This document shows positions 44,586 to 54,688 of a DNA stretch of 64,000 nucleotides, one piece after another. Below the pieces are notes generated by a model. The model was not told the DNA's origin and ran no database searches. It saw nothing but the letters and a program-made list of their open reading frames with translations. The position numbers were made by a program, and so were the translations under genes. Origin of the DNA: DATFTF01 sp963825175 (GTDB lineage Bacteria; Acidobacteriota; Thermoanaerobaculia; UBA5066; Gp7-AA6); contig CAWGSA010000004.1 of assembly GCA_963825175.1 (NCBI GenBank), positions 197,637 to 261,636 of the forward strand, read 5' to 3'. Each line of letters begins with the position of its first letter. Position 1 is the stretch's first letter.

Positions 44586-45029
44586 TCATCTGGCCATCCC
44601 TGCCAGGGCCGCCTCTAGAGCCGCCTCCGCGATCGCGCGATCCTCGGCCGCTGTCATCGCTCCCGCGACCCCGATCGCGCCCGCGACGTCACCGTCGGCC
44701 AGCACCGGCAGGCCGCCCGCGACCAGCGCCAGGCCTGGCCGGTTCGCGAACGAAGCGACAGCCGCGGGATCTGCCTCGATAGCCGCGAAGAAGTCGTCAG
44801 GCGGCATGCCGATGGCGGCGGCCGCATACGCCTTGTTCATCGCCGTCTGCAGGCTGACCAGCGGGGCGCCGTCCATCCGCAGAACCTCCCTGAGTACGCC
44901 GGACTCATCGACCGTCACGACAGTCACGCGCAGCCCGCCGGCTGTGGCCGCAGCCACGGCCGCGTCCACCAGGCGCCGGGACAGCTCTGCCGGAAGCGTC
45001 GGCCGCGTCGTCCACGTCGTGGTTGTCAT
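44586..45029 (-). CDS. GlcG/HbpS-like heme-binding family protein
   Basis: 147 residues. LSRRLVDAAVAAATAGGLRV, SLQTAMNKAYAAAAIGMPPD and LALVAGGLPVLADGDVAGAI are the Haem_degrading (HbpS/GlcG) family landmarks. ATG 45029 has GGAGGT 7 nt upstream. Streptomyces HbpS binds haem and modulates a two-component system; other members are of unknown role. Another member of this broad fold, the UPF0303-type protein, lies at 57250. Confidence 0.87.
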   Translation of the reverse strand: MTTTTWTTRPTLPAELSRRLVDAAVAAATAGGLRVTVVTVDESGVLREVLRMDGAPLVSLQTAMNKAYAAAAIGMPPDDFFAAIEADPAAVASFANRPGLALVAGGLPVLADGDVAGAIGVAGAMTAAEDRAIAEAALEAALAGMAR

Positions 45030-45260
45030 CTGGTGTACCTCCGCCTGGTGTTCTGCGAACCATCCTCGCGGGCAATGCCGCTGGCTGGCCAACATCCCTT
45101 GCGGATGGCGCTACAGGCCACAGCTGTCACGGCACCGTAGACATGCCGTGTCCTCGGCAGCCAAATCACAGACCAGGGTAATGGCCAGGGATTTCACGGG
45201 CGCGATACGCCCGCGCGAGGACGATCGTGAAGCTCTACCACGTGTGAAAGGGGGAACCTC

Positions 45261-45425
45261 ATGACCTCATCTCACACCCCGGAAGGCCCCGGCTCTGCCT
45301 CGCAGCCGCCGAGCCCCTGCCCGGGTTCACCAGCCGGTTCATTAACGCGAAGGGGCTGCGCCCTCGTCGCCGAGGAGGCTCCCCAGGAGATGCTCGCCGC
45401 GCTGACCGCGTTCCTGATCCCGTAG
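45261..45425 (+). pseudogene. Alpha/beta hydrolase remnant with internal deletion
   Basis: In one frame the segment reads PGFTSRFINAKGLR, the N-terminal beginning of alpha/beta hydrolases. Within about 20 nt another frame gives CALVAEEAPQEMLAALTAFL-IP then TAG 45423-45425, the usual C-terminus following the catalytic His. The about 230 residues between are missing, including nucleophile and lid. The flanking 45030-45260 has no recognised gene. The intact epoxide hydrolase follows at 45455. Confidence 0.6.
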
Positions 45426-45454
45426 CGGGACAACCAATCCAGGAGTGGAAACTC

Positions 45455-46637
45455 ATGTCCAACGAAACTGAAGTCCGTCCCTTCCGGGTCGACATGCCCG
45501 AAGAATCGATCGCCGACCTTCGGCGGCGCATCGTCGCGACCCGCTTGCCTTCCAAGGAGCTTGTCGCCGACCGGTCGCAGGGCGTGCAGCTGGCGACGAT
45601 CCAGGAGCTAGCCCGCTACTGGGCGACCGATTACGACTGGCGCGCGTGCGAGGCGAGGCTGAACGCGCTGCCGCAGTTCACCACCGAGATCGACGGGGTG
45701 AACATCCACTTCATCCACGTGAAGTCGCGGCACGAGAACGCGCTGCCGCTGATCATGACGCACGGCTGGCCCGGGTCGGTCATCGAGCTGCTCGAGACCG
45801 TCGGCCCGCTCACCGACCCGACCGCACACGGCGGGCAAGCGGAGGACGCGTTCGACCTCGTGCTGCCGTCCATCCCCGGGTATGGCTTCTCCGGCCGAGC
45901 CGGCCGAGATCGGCTGGCACTCCGGCCGAGTTGCGCAGGCGTGGCCGGAGCTGATGCGCCGCCTGGGCTACACCCGCTACGTCGCCCAGGGCGGGGACCA
46001 GGGCGCCGCCGTCACCGACGCGATGGGCCGCCAGGCGCCCGAGGGCCTGGCCGGCATCCACATGAACTTGCTCGTGACGGCGCTGGGCGGCGGCGCCATG
46101 CCGGCGGAAACCGAGGTCGAACGCGCGGCGCTCGAGCAGACCAAGACATTCAGGGCGAGCGGCTTCGGCTACTTCCTGGAGCAGGCCACGCGGCCGCAGA
46201 CGATCGGCTATGCCCTGCTGGATTCCCCCCTCGCCCTGGCGGCCTGGATGCTTGACCACGACACCGACGCCTACTACAAGATCTCCCGCGCCTTCGTCGA
46301 CGGGAAGCCGTCCGGCGGCCTCACACGGGACCACATCCTCGACAACATCACTGTGTACTGGCTAACCGGCACCGGCGCCTCGGCGGCTCGGTCGTACTGG
46401 GAGAGCGGCCGAGCCCAGGCTCTCGCGGCCGGGCAGGCTCCTCCGGAGGTCAAGCTCCCGGTCGGCTTCACCACCTTCCCCGGCGAGATCTTCGCGGCCC
46501 CGCGCAGCTGGGTCGAGAAGTCCTACCCCAACCTCATCTACTTCAACGAGGCCGGCAGAGGAGGCCACTTCGCCGCCTGGGAAGAGCCCGAGCTCTTCGC
46601 GACCGAGATCCGAGGGGCGTTCAGCCCGCTGCGCTAA
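45455..46637 (+). CDS. Epoxide hydrolase (EHN type), frameshifted
   Basis: Begins MSNETEVRPFRVDMPEESIA, the N-terminal epoxide-hydrolase (EHN) domain, then the alpha/beta-hydrolase core: LPLIMTHGWPGSVIELLE has the oxyanion HGWP motif, YVAQGGDQGAAVTDAMG the nucleophile Asp in GGDQG, and EAGRGGHFAAWEEPELF the catalytic His. The frame changes near 45,890 (+1), within a GGCCGAGCCGGCCGAG stretch. About 393 residues when joined. It hydrolyses epoxides to vicinal diols; the natural substrate is unknown. Confidence 0.87.
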
Positions 46638-46714
46638 CGACAACCCGTTCGGGCTCCCGTGGTCACGCTCGTGTCGGCGCCTGAACGCTTCTTGCGCAGC
46701 CGGCGGGATTGTTA

Positions 46715-46748
46715 CTCTCATTCCACTAAGCTCTTAGTGGAATGAGAG
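46715..46748. promoter_or_regulatory. 34-bp palindromic operator of the GntR/ABC cassette
   Basis: A perfect inverted repeat with 16-bp arms, CTCTCATTCCACTAAG (46715-46730) and CTTAGTGGAATGAGAG (46733-46748), separated by CT. The right arm ends 4 nt before ATG 46753, and its GAGAG is the only plausible ribosome-binding site. A dimeric repressor bound here would block transcription, and the hairpin in RNA could hide the Shine-Dalgarno. YtrA-type GntR regulators bind such palindromes in their own leader. The binding itself is inferred. Confidence 0.85.
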
Positions 46749-46752
46749 ATTG

Positions 46753-47144
46753 ATGATCGAGTTCCAGCTCGACGAGACGTCGGGCGTCGCCACCTACCTG
46801 CAGCTCGTGCAGCAGGTTCATCAGGCCCTGCGGATGGGCATGCTGGAGCCGGGGGACCGGCTGCCGACCGCTCAGCAGGTCGTCGCCAAGCTGGCCATCA
46901 ACCCGAACACGGTGCACAAGGCCTACCGGGAACTGGAGCGGGAGGGACTGGTGCGCGCCCGGCCCGGGCTCGGCACGTTCGTTACCCGCTCGCCGTCCGG
47001 GACCGACCCGGCCGCGCAGGCGCGGTTCCTCGCCGAGCTGACCGACTGGCTCCGCTCGGCGCGGCGGCGGGCCTGGGGCCCGATGACATCGAGGCGATCT
47101 ACCGCACCGCGTTCCGCGACTGCTTCGCCGAGGGGGTGGCGTGA
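46753..47144 (+). CDS. GntR family regulator (YtrA type)
   Basis: About 130 residues with the winged helix of the YtrA subfamily: YLQLVQQVHQALRMGMLEPG, DRLPTAQQVVAKLAINPNTV and HKAYRELEREGLVRARPGLG. The C-terminus is short, as normal for YtrA. The last part changes frame near 47,065-47,075 and reads DDIEAIYRTAFRDCFAEGVA to TGA 47142-47144, which overlaps the ATG of the ABC ATPase (TGATG). ATG 46753 follows a palindromic operator by 4 nt. It regulates this cassette. Confidence 0.87.
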
Positions 47145-48045
47145 TGACGCCGTCATCGAGACCAGCGGGCTGGGCAAGGCCGTACCGGCGGACGTGGGCG
47201 CTGCGCGACTGCACGCTGGCCATCCCCGAAGGCCACGTGGTCGGGCTCGTCGGCCCGAACGGCGCGGGCAAGACCACCTTGCTGCGCCTGGCCGCCGGGA
47301 TGCTCACGCCGACCCGCGGCACGATCACCGTCCTCGGCGAGCGCCCCGCGGCCGGGCCGGCGCAGCTGGCCCGGGTCGGCTTCGTCGCCCAGGACACCGC
47401 CGTCTACGCCAGGATGACGGTCGCCGACCATCTCCGCCTCGGTGCCTGGCTCAACCCCGGCTGGGACGACGAGCTGGCGCGGCGGCGGATCGGGCAGCTC
47501 GCCCTGGACCCGAAGCAGCGGGCCGGGTCGCTGTCCGGCGGGCAGCGGGCCCAGCTCGCCCTCACCCTGGCGATGGCCAAGCGGCCCGAGCTGCTCATCC
47601 TCGACGAGCCGGTCGCCAGCCTGGACCCGCTGGCCCGGCGGGAGTTCCTGCAGCGGCCTGATGGAGGCGGTCGCCGAGCAGCGGCGTCAGCGTCGTGCTG
47701 TCCTCCCATCTGGTCGCTGACCTGGAACGGGTCTGCGACTACCTGGTCGTGCTCGTCGCCTCCCGGGTCCGGGTCGCCGGGGAGGTCAGCGACCTGCTGG
47801 CCTCGCATCACCGCCTGTCCGGGCCGCGCCGCGACCCCGGCACCCTCCCGGCGGGCCAGGAGGTCATCGACCGAAAGCCACACCGACAAGCAGAGCAGCC
47901 TGCTGGTCCGCACGGACGAGCCGATCCTCGACCCGGCCTGGACCGTGAAGCCGGTCAGCATGGAGGACCTGGTGCTCGGCCTACATGAGCCGGGCCGGCG
48001 ACGACATGCCGGCCCGCAGTCAGCACGCTGGGAGTGGTGTCATGA
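47144..48045 (+). CDS. ABC transporter ATP-binding protein, frameshifted
   Basis: N-terminus AVIETSGLGK, then one frame on YRRTWALRDCTLAIPEGHVV with Walker A GPNGAGKTT, Q-loop FVAQDTAVYARM, signature LSGGQRAQLALTLAMAKRPE and Walker B LLILDEPVASLDP. The C-terminus (SSHLVADLERVCDYLVVL and, one frame on, SHTDKQSSLLVRTDEPILDP) is in shifted frames; changes lie near 47,180, 47,655, 47,690, 47,870 and 47,990. It ends at TGA 48045 overlapping the permease ATG (ATGA). It energises the permease at 48042. Close paralogue: 60293. Confidence 0.85.
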
Positions 48046-49137
48046 TCCGGCTCAGCATGCTTCAGTTCCGCACCCAGGCCGTCGACCGCGGCCGTGACGC
48101 TGGCCGCGTTCGCGGTCCTGCTCGCGGCCACCGGGCCGCACCTGGCCAGCACGTACGCCGCCGACGGGCTCGACAGCTGCCACGGCGGCAGCTGCCTGAG
48201 CCCGGCCGCCTACTTCAGCTGCGTCGCTGGCCGCAGCCCTTACGACGTGCTTTTCCTGCTCAGCACCGGGATCATCCTGCTGGCGCCCGCCGTCATCGGC
48301 CTGTTCTGGGGAGCGCCGCTGATCGCCCGCGAGCTGGAGACCGGGACCGCCGAGCTGGCCTGGAACCAGTCCGTCACCCGGACCCGGTGGCTGGCCGTCA
48401 AGCTCGCCATCGGCGCCCTGGCCGCCATGGCCGTCACCGAGGCGCTGTGCCTCATGCAGACCTGGTGGGCAGTGCCGATCAGCCAGGCCGTCGCCGACGG
48501 CGCCGGCAGCGGCGTCGCCCAGAGCCGGTTCAGCCAGCTGAACTTCGCCACCCACGGCATCACCCCGCTCGGCTACGCCGCGTTCGCCTTCGCGCTCGGC
48601 GTCACCGCCGGGGCGCTGATCCGGCGCACCGTCCCGGCCATGGCCGTCACCCTGGCCATCTTCGCCGCCCTCCAGGTCGCCATGCCGCTGTGGGTCCGCC
48701 CCAACCTCGCCCCGCCCGACCACACGGTCATCCCGGTCACCTCGCTGGGGGCCGCCATCCCGTCAGAGACCGGCGCGGGCGGCACGATCTTCACGCTGTT
48801 CGCCCTCACCATCCCCGGCCAGCCCGGCGCCTGGCTCCTGTCCAGCGGACCCGTCAACGCCGCCGGGCAGCCAGTCACCACCACCCCGGCCGCCTGCACA
48901 TCGGTAGAAGGCACCAGCCCGAGCCCGGGCGCGAACCAGGGCGCCAGCCCACAGGGGGCGACGACGGGCCCCGTCGCCTTCCGTGGCTGCCTGGCCAGCC
49001 ACGGCATCCGGGAGGCCATCACCTACCAGCCCGCCAGCCGCTACTGGCGCTTCCAGGCAACCGAGACGGCGATCTACCTCGCTCTGGCCCTGGCCCTGGC
49101 CGGGTACTGCTTCCGGCGGCTCCGCCGCCTTTCCTGA
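48042..49137 (+). CDS. ABC transporter permease, frameshifted
   Basis: Starts ATG 48042 (MIRLSMLQFRTQA), changes frame near 48,085 (+1) and continues VTLAAFAVLLAATGPHLAST. Hydrophobic segments: VTLAAFAVLLAA, LFLLSTGIILLAPAVIGLFW, AIGALAAMAVTEAL, PLGYAAFAFALGVTAGALIR, MAVTLAIFAALQVAMP, AIYLALALALAGYCF. A large extracytoplasmic loop with cysteines (DSCHGGSCLS) follows helix 1. REVETGT-like RELETGTAELAWNQS is the typical cytoplasmic coupling segment of this actinobacterial permease group. The substrate is unknown. Confidence 0.85.
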
Positions 49138-49165
49138 AAAGGGCCGCCAACGAGGCGAGCCGGGA

Positions 49166-49241
49166 TGTCCCGTGACCGTCATCCTGTCGTCGGAAACCTG
49201 GGAAAGCAGTTGCCGTGGCCGCAAGTGTCCCGTGACAGCCA
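49166..49241. repeat. Intergenic copies of a TGTCCCGTGACA motif
   Basis: TGTCCCGTGAC at 49166-49176 and TGTCCCGTGACAGCCA at 49226-49241, in a 283-bp gap. A third, identical 16-mer is at 56137-56152 in another gap. The core TGTC-CCGT-GACA is an inverted repeat. Nothing else is recognised in 49138-49420. Confidence 0.6.
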
Positions 49242-49420
49242 ACGGCTATGCTTGTCCCGGCAGCTAACACACCTGCCTGTCTCTGAGTTGCCCTGGCCCG
49301 GCGCTGGCGGTAGCGGTTGAGGACAAGAGCGGCGTAGCCCTCGTGTGGGTTCTTCCCTTCCCATCGTGATCACTCTGCGGTGGCTGGACGCCGGGACGAA
49401 GCCACCGGATCGAGGAAACG

Positions 49421-49975
49421 ATGGCGCACGACAAGATCAAGGCGGCTGCCCGCAGGCGCATGGCGAAGACCGGCGAGTCCTATACCGCCGCCAGGCGCCA
49501 GGTCATCACGGAGTTCCAGGCTGCCGGTGGCAACGAATCAGCCGGGGAACCGGAACGGTTCGCGATCAGCTATGACGACATGGGCCCGATCTCCACCTGG
49601 GCCGACACCCTGCTCGGCGGCGGGCCAGCCGGAGGACGGATCGAGGTCAACGCCGGCGAACTCCGGCTGCGGATGGCCGACTTCAAGGTCGACGTGCCGC
49701 GCGCCTCCGTCCGCCGGGTCGCCCGGTCCTCACATCAGACGAGGGGAACGATCGGCGTGCATGCCAAGGGCGGCAGTTGGCTGGCGAACGGCTCGGCTGA
49801 CGGCCTAGTGGAGATCGAGATCTACCCGCCCTGTCACACCGAGCGCAGCCTAAGCACCTTGTTCCGCCGGATGAAGGTCACCGAGCTGATTGTGAGCCTC
49901 GTCGATCCGGACGGCTTCATCGCCGCGGTCCAGCGTGATGGCGTTCATCCGCACACTGGCTCATGGAAGGAATGA
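49421..49975 (+). CDS. Conserved actinobacterial protein of unknown function
   Basis: 184 residues. The N-terminus MAHDKIKAAARRRMAKTGES, continuing YTAARRQVITEF, is a short helical segment I have seen at the start of many actinobacterial small proteins, possibly DNA- or partner-binding. The rest (about 48-184) is a beta-rich domain (RIEVNAGELRLRMADFKVDV) with no recognised motif. No signal peptide. The function is unknown; the next small gene starts 6 nt after its stop, so the two are co-transcribed. Confidence 0.75.
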   Translation: MAHDKIKAAARRRMAKTGESYTAARRQVITEFQAAGGNESAGEPERFAISYDDMGPISTWADTLLGGGPAGGRIEVNAGELRLRMADFKVDVPRASVRRVARSSHQTRGTIGVHAKGGSWLANGSADGLVEIEIYPPCHTERSLSTLFRRMKVTELIVSLVDPDGFIAAVQRDGVHPHTGSWKE

Positions 49976-49981
49976 TCAGCC

Positions 49982-50191
49982 ATGGAACGCAACTCCGGCA
50001 GGGTCGTGGTGCTGGTCCTGACCGGGCACGCCCTCGCCGCGGCCTGGACATGGCGGGACATCCGGCAGCAGCCGGCACAGCAGGTCCGGGGGAGTAAGAC
50101 CTTCTGGCGGATCTCCAGCGCAGTCAACACTCTCGGCTCGGTCGGCTACTGGCTGATCGGCCGCCGCTACCGGAGGTCCCAGCGGCGGTAG
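49982..50191 (+). CDS. Small hypothetical membrane protein
   Basis: 69 residues. Two hydrophobic stretches (VVVLVLTGHALAAAWTW and VNTLGSVGYWLIG) bracket a polar loop (RDIRQQPAQQVRGSKTFWRI), and the tail is basic. That is a small two-pass membrane protein of unknown function. It is coupled to the preceding gene. Confidence 0.6.
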   Translation: MERNSGRVVVLVLTGHALAAAWTWRDIRQQPAQQVRGSKTFWRISSAVNTLGSVGYWLIGRRYRRSQRR

Positions 50192-50252
50192 GCGCAGAGA
50201 GCGAGCGCAGTGGCGGCCATCGCGTCGGCGTCATCCAGGTCGCGGGTGTGAT

Positions 50253-52707
50253 CTACTCTCGGATCCCGATCGCCTCGACCGGCCGCGTCCGTAGCGCCTG
50301 CCGCGTTGGTACCGACAGGGCCACTAGGGCCAGCAGCGCCGAAACGCCGAGGATCGCCGCGAACCAGCCTGCTGGTGCGTAGGGACGGAGGCCTCCGGTG
50401 AACGCGTGGCTGAGCGGCAGCAGCGCGGTGGCCGCGATCGCCAGCCCGATGCCGAGGCCTATGGCGATGATCAGGATGGCCTCGCAGCGCGCCATCGACC
50501 GGACCTGGCCCGTGGTGGCACCGGTGAGCCGCAGCAGCGCTAGCTCGCGGCGGCGCCGGAGCGCGATCATGACCAGCGTGTTGAGCACGGCGATCGACGT
50601 GAAGGCGAAGATCATCGCGACGAAGAACGGGCCAAGCCAGTGGTTCAGCTCGTTGTTGGCGTCGTTCGCGGTGATGAGCGAGGCGCTGTCGCTCACGTGA
50701 AGTCCGGGATAGCGCTGGGCCAGTGCTTGTAGGCGCGTGGCCGCCGCCGCCGCTGGCTGGTTGGTCTCGATGAGGATTTCGTTCAGGAGCGGGGTGGTCT
50801 GGTGACCGGCGGCGAGCTCGGGGGAGAGCAGGGCATCGCCGAAGGCCAGCTCGCGGCTGTAGATCGCCGCAACGGTGGCGTGGGCGGGTGTGCCGTCGCC
50901 CAGCATGACCGCAACCCGGTCGCCGACCCGGGCACCTGCGGCGTCGGCGACGTGGCGGCCGAGCGCGATCGTGTCGCCGTGCAGGGCGCTCAGGGATCCC
51001 GAGGTCACGCCGACGTCAAGGCCGCCGCCCTTCCCTCCGGTGAGGATCTGGGCGGGGAGGGTGTTACCGGAAACGCCGAGGCTCGGGCCGAGTGTCGTGG
51101 ACGTCAGCGCGACCGCCGAGCGCACCCCGAGCGTGGCGCGCGCGTCCGCTAGCGCGGCGGCCGGGAGTCCCGGCCCGGCGCTGGTGATGGCGAGCTGGCC
51201 CGTGCGGCCCGCGCCTGCAATTGCTGGGTAGTGGCGTGGTCGATGGTGGTGAAACCGAAGAAAAAGGTGCAGCTCACGGCGACGGTGAGCACCAGCGGGG
51301 TGCTGGCCGAGGAGAAGCGCCGGGTAGCGGCGCCGAGGTTCGCGGAGGCGAGGAACGCCCCGACGGGGAGAGGGCCGTGACGCCAGCGCCAGCAGCCGGG
51401 CGACCGCGTACACCACGACTGGGCCGAAGAAGGCGGCCGCCACCGCGAGGAAGAGCGCGCTGATCTCTGATGTTGGCGCGGCTGTCTGCGGGTCGGTGGT
51501 GGTGATCGAGACCGCGAATAGCGGGACCGCGCCGGCGAGCGCGATCAGCCCGCCGATGACGCGCCCGGTACCAGCAGCCGCGGCTCCGCTGCGGCGTCGG
51601 TAAGCGCGAGGGTCGGCGGCACGCGGGCGGCGCGCCGCCCGGCGACCAGCGCCGCGAGCAGCGCGGTGACGACCCCGCCGCCGATCGCCGCGGCGGCAGC
51701 TGGCCAGTCGTAGTGGAGGGCGTAGTTCGGCGTCGTGATGCCGTGATCGGACAGCCCTTGCGCGAGCACCCGGCCCAGCACGATCCCGGGCCAGATCCCG
51801 GCCGCCGAGCCGACCAGGGCGACGATCGTCGCCTCCCACGCGATCATGCGCCGGATCCGGCCGGGCGTCGCGGCCACCGCCCGCAGAGCGCGATCTCCCG
51901 CTCCCGCTGCTGTATCGACAGGCCCAGCGTGCTGGCGACGACGAATATCGCGATGAACATTGACAGCCCGCCGAACGCCGCCGTGACCGGGATCAAGGCC
52001 GTGCGGGTTCGCTCGATATCTGGATACTCGGCCGCGCCGCGTCCGGCGCCTGTCAGGACCTGCGCACTGTCGGCGGCCGCGCGCAGGCGCGAGACGTCAA
52101 AGCCGGGTGCGGCGAGCACGCCGATCGCGTCGACCAGGCCCGGATGCCCAGCCAGCCGCGTTGCCTCGGCGTCTGTCAGGAAGACCGCCGACTGCTGGGT
52201 GACGGGGTGGCTCGGCCGGGCGACGCCGACCACCGTGACCGTGTGCGCGGGCTCGGCGGCGGCGAGGGCCAGTCGCGCACCGAGTGCGGCCGGGTAGCCG
52301 GTGACAACCTCGCCAGGCCGGGCGGGCGGCCGTCCGGCGGTCAGGACGTACGGCGCCAGCGCGGTGCTGCTCCAGCCATGGGCGACCACCGTCCTGTCGC
52401 CGAGCAGGGCGGGCACCGACACGTCGCCGATCGCCGCCCGGACCCCGGGCACGGCCGCCAGCCGCGTGGCGAGCGCGGAGCTCACCCGGGCGCGCTCGCC
52501 AAGCAGGACATCTTTGCCGGCCACCTGCTGCCCGGTCACGACCGCCACTGCGCCGGCGTAGCGCTCAACGGGCGCATGGGTGCGCAGAATGGACTCAAGC
52601 TGCATGCCCCACGCCATCGAGAGCGCGGCCGCGGCGAACAGGGCGACCAGGGCGCCGGTGAACGCGCCGGGGCGGCCGCGAGCGCTGAGAGCGGCGAGTC
52701 GCAGCAT
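50253..52707 (-). CDS. FtsX/MacB-type ABC transporter permease, frameshifted
   Basis: About 815 residues when frames are joined. It starts ATG 52707 (MLRLAALSARGRPGAFTGAL). The FtsX domains are MFIAIFVVASTLGLSIQQRE and FFVAMIFAFTSIAVLNTLVM followed by LRRRRELALLRLTGATTGQV, the standard region after helix 2. Between them are large extracellular loops. Frame changes lie near 51,860, 51,560, 51,380 and 51,240. Co-transcribed with the ATPase upstream (4-nt gap). Such permeases pump lipids, peptides or drugs from the membrane (MacB or LolCDE). Confidence 0.82.
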
Positions 52708-52710
52708 CGC

Positions 52711-53477
52711 TCAGCCCCCCAGATGCGCAAGTCGCTCTGCGACGTCGTCGGCGCTGGGCGCTTCGAGCGTCCCGGCGACCCGGCCGTCGGCGAGCAGCAG
52801 GAACGCGGTCGGCGTATGCCGCCGCCACCGGGTCGTGGGTGACCATGACCACCGTGTGCCTGTCCTTGTCGACGACCTCGCGGAGCAGGGCGAGCACCTC
52901 GTGCCCGGTGTGGGTGTCCAGCGCTCCGGTCGGCTCGTCGGCGAACACCACCTCCGGCCGGGTGATGAGTGCGCGGGCGATCGCGACCCGCTGCTGCTGG
53001 CCGCCGGAGAGCTGCGAGGGGCGGTCGCCCAGGCGCTTGTCCAGCCCGACGCGAGCGGCGATCTCACGCACGGCCGAGCGTCGCGGCCTGCGGCCGTCCA
53101 GCCGCAGCGGCAGCGCGATGTTCTGGGCGACGGTGAGCGATGGCAGCAGGTTGAAGGCCTGGAACACGAACCCGATCCGCTCACGCCGCAGGATCGTCAA
53201 CCCCCGTTCGCTGAGGTCTGCGAGGCCTGTGCCGCCGAGCGCTACGCTTCCGGAGGTGGGCCGGTCCAGCCCTGCGGCTACGTTCAGGAATGTGCTCTTG
53301 CCCGAGCCCGATGGTCCCATGATCGCGGTGAAGGACCCTGGCGACAGTGCGGCGCTAAACCCGGTCGAGGGCGACGACCGCTGCTTCGCCCCGGCCATAG
53401 ACCTTGCGGACATCGCTCAGGACGACCGCCGGAGCCGAGGCGGAAGCCCTGGCTTCCACGCGGGTGGAGTTGGACAT
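52711..53477 (-). CDS. MacB/LolD-type ABC ATPase, frameshifted
   Basis: From ATG 53477: MSNSTRVEARASASAP, VVLSDVRKVYGRGEAAVVAL, then one frame on FSAALSPGSFTAIMGPSGSG with Walker A GPSGSGKST, signature LSGGQQQRVAIARALITRPE and Walker B VVFADEPTGALD, H-loop VTHDP. After a further change near 52,815 it ends AFLLLADGRVAGTLEAPSAD to TGA 52711. It is the ATPase of the permease downstream. It is divergent from a histidine kinase gene starting about 50 nt away. Confidence 0.88.
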
Positions 53478-53524
53478 GAAGCGAACGTACGTCCCGACCG
53501 CCAGGCCCTACATCGTCGGACCGC

Positions 53525-54688
53525 CTGCGGTTGCTGGCGCGCAGGTTCGCGACTCGACATCCTTATCGTGATCCTGACCGTGGAGAGCGTAGTCGAGGTT
53601 GCGCTCTGGCACCATGACCAGTACCAGTCGCGCCCGGCATGGATCGCCGTGCCAGGCGATCGCACTGGTCGTCGTGCCCCTGCTCGGCCGCCGCCGCTTC
53701 CCGTTCGACGCGCCGGCCGCGGTGTGGCTGCTGGCGGCAGCGGTCTCCTTCGCCGACGGATGGCTCGTCGTGACCCCGGTCAGTACGTTCGTCGCCGCGA
53801 ACATTGCCGCGTTTCTGCTCGGAAACGCCGGTGACGGTCTTCAGGCGCGGCTGGGCCTCGCGTTCGTGCTGTGCGGGGCGGTGATAGTGGTCGGCAATCA
53901 AGCCCGGCCACGCCCGCAGCGAACTCGTCTTCGTTCCGGTGCATGTTCGCGATTGCCTGGGCGGCGGGCTACGCCCTGCGCGAGCGCGCCAGGCACGCCG
54001 AGGTCGCAGAACAACGCGCGGTCCACGCCGAACGCGAGCGCCAGGCCGCCGCGCGCGCCGCGGCGGCCGACGAGCGCGGCCGGATCGCGCGAGAGTTGCA
54101 CGCACACCATCGCCCACGCGGTCAGCGTCATGGTCTTGCAGGTCGGCGCCGTGCGCCACCAGCTGCCACGACGCGCACCAGGAGCACAAGAACGTCCTGC
54201 GGGATGTCGAGCAGACAGGCCGTACCGCGTTGACGGACATGCGGCACTTGCTGGATGCCATGCGCGAAGACGACGGCGGCGTCGAGCTCGCGCCGCAGCC
54301 AGGCCTCGACCGACTTGATCGGACTGCTGAAAGAGTTCGGACGTGCCGGGCTGCCCGTCCGGCTGAGCGTTGCCGGCGAGCGATTCCCCCTGCCTGGCGG
54401 GGTCGACATCTCCGCCTACCGAATCGTCCAGGAGGGCCTCACCAACGTGCTCAAGCACGCGCAGGCGACCGAAGCCGAGGTCGCGCTGGACTACGCTCCC
54501 CGATCAGCTGAGCATCGAGGTACGCGACAACGGCCAGGGCGCCGGGCACGGTAACGGCAGCGGCCACGGGCTCGTCGGGATCCGCGAGCGAGTCAGGCTT
54601 TACGACGGCGAGATGACCGCAGGCGCGCAAGCGAGACGGCGGCTTCCTCCTCCGGGCGCGCCTATCGCTCACCCGGCGCCTACTATGA
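53525..54688 (+). CDS. NarL-type sensor histidine kinase, frameshifted
   Basis: Membrane N-terminus (DILIVILTVESVVEVALW, PAAVWLLAAAVSFADGWLVV, LGLAFVLCGAVIVVG). The HisKA_3 dimerisation helix has AADERGRIARELH then, shifted, HAVSVMVLQVGAVR: the phospho-acceptor His lies in RELH..HAVSVM. The ATP-binding domain shows YRIVQEGLTNVLKHAQATEA (N box) and LSIEVRDNGQGAGHGNGSGH with GLVGIRERV (G boxes). At least six frame changes lie between 53,640 and 54,650. It ends with LRARLSLTRRLL to TGA 54688, overlapping the response-regulator ATG. The start is estimated. It signals to the regulator and possibly controls the divergent ABC exporter. Confidence 0.8.
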
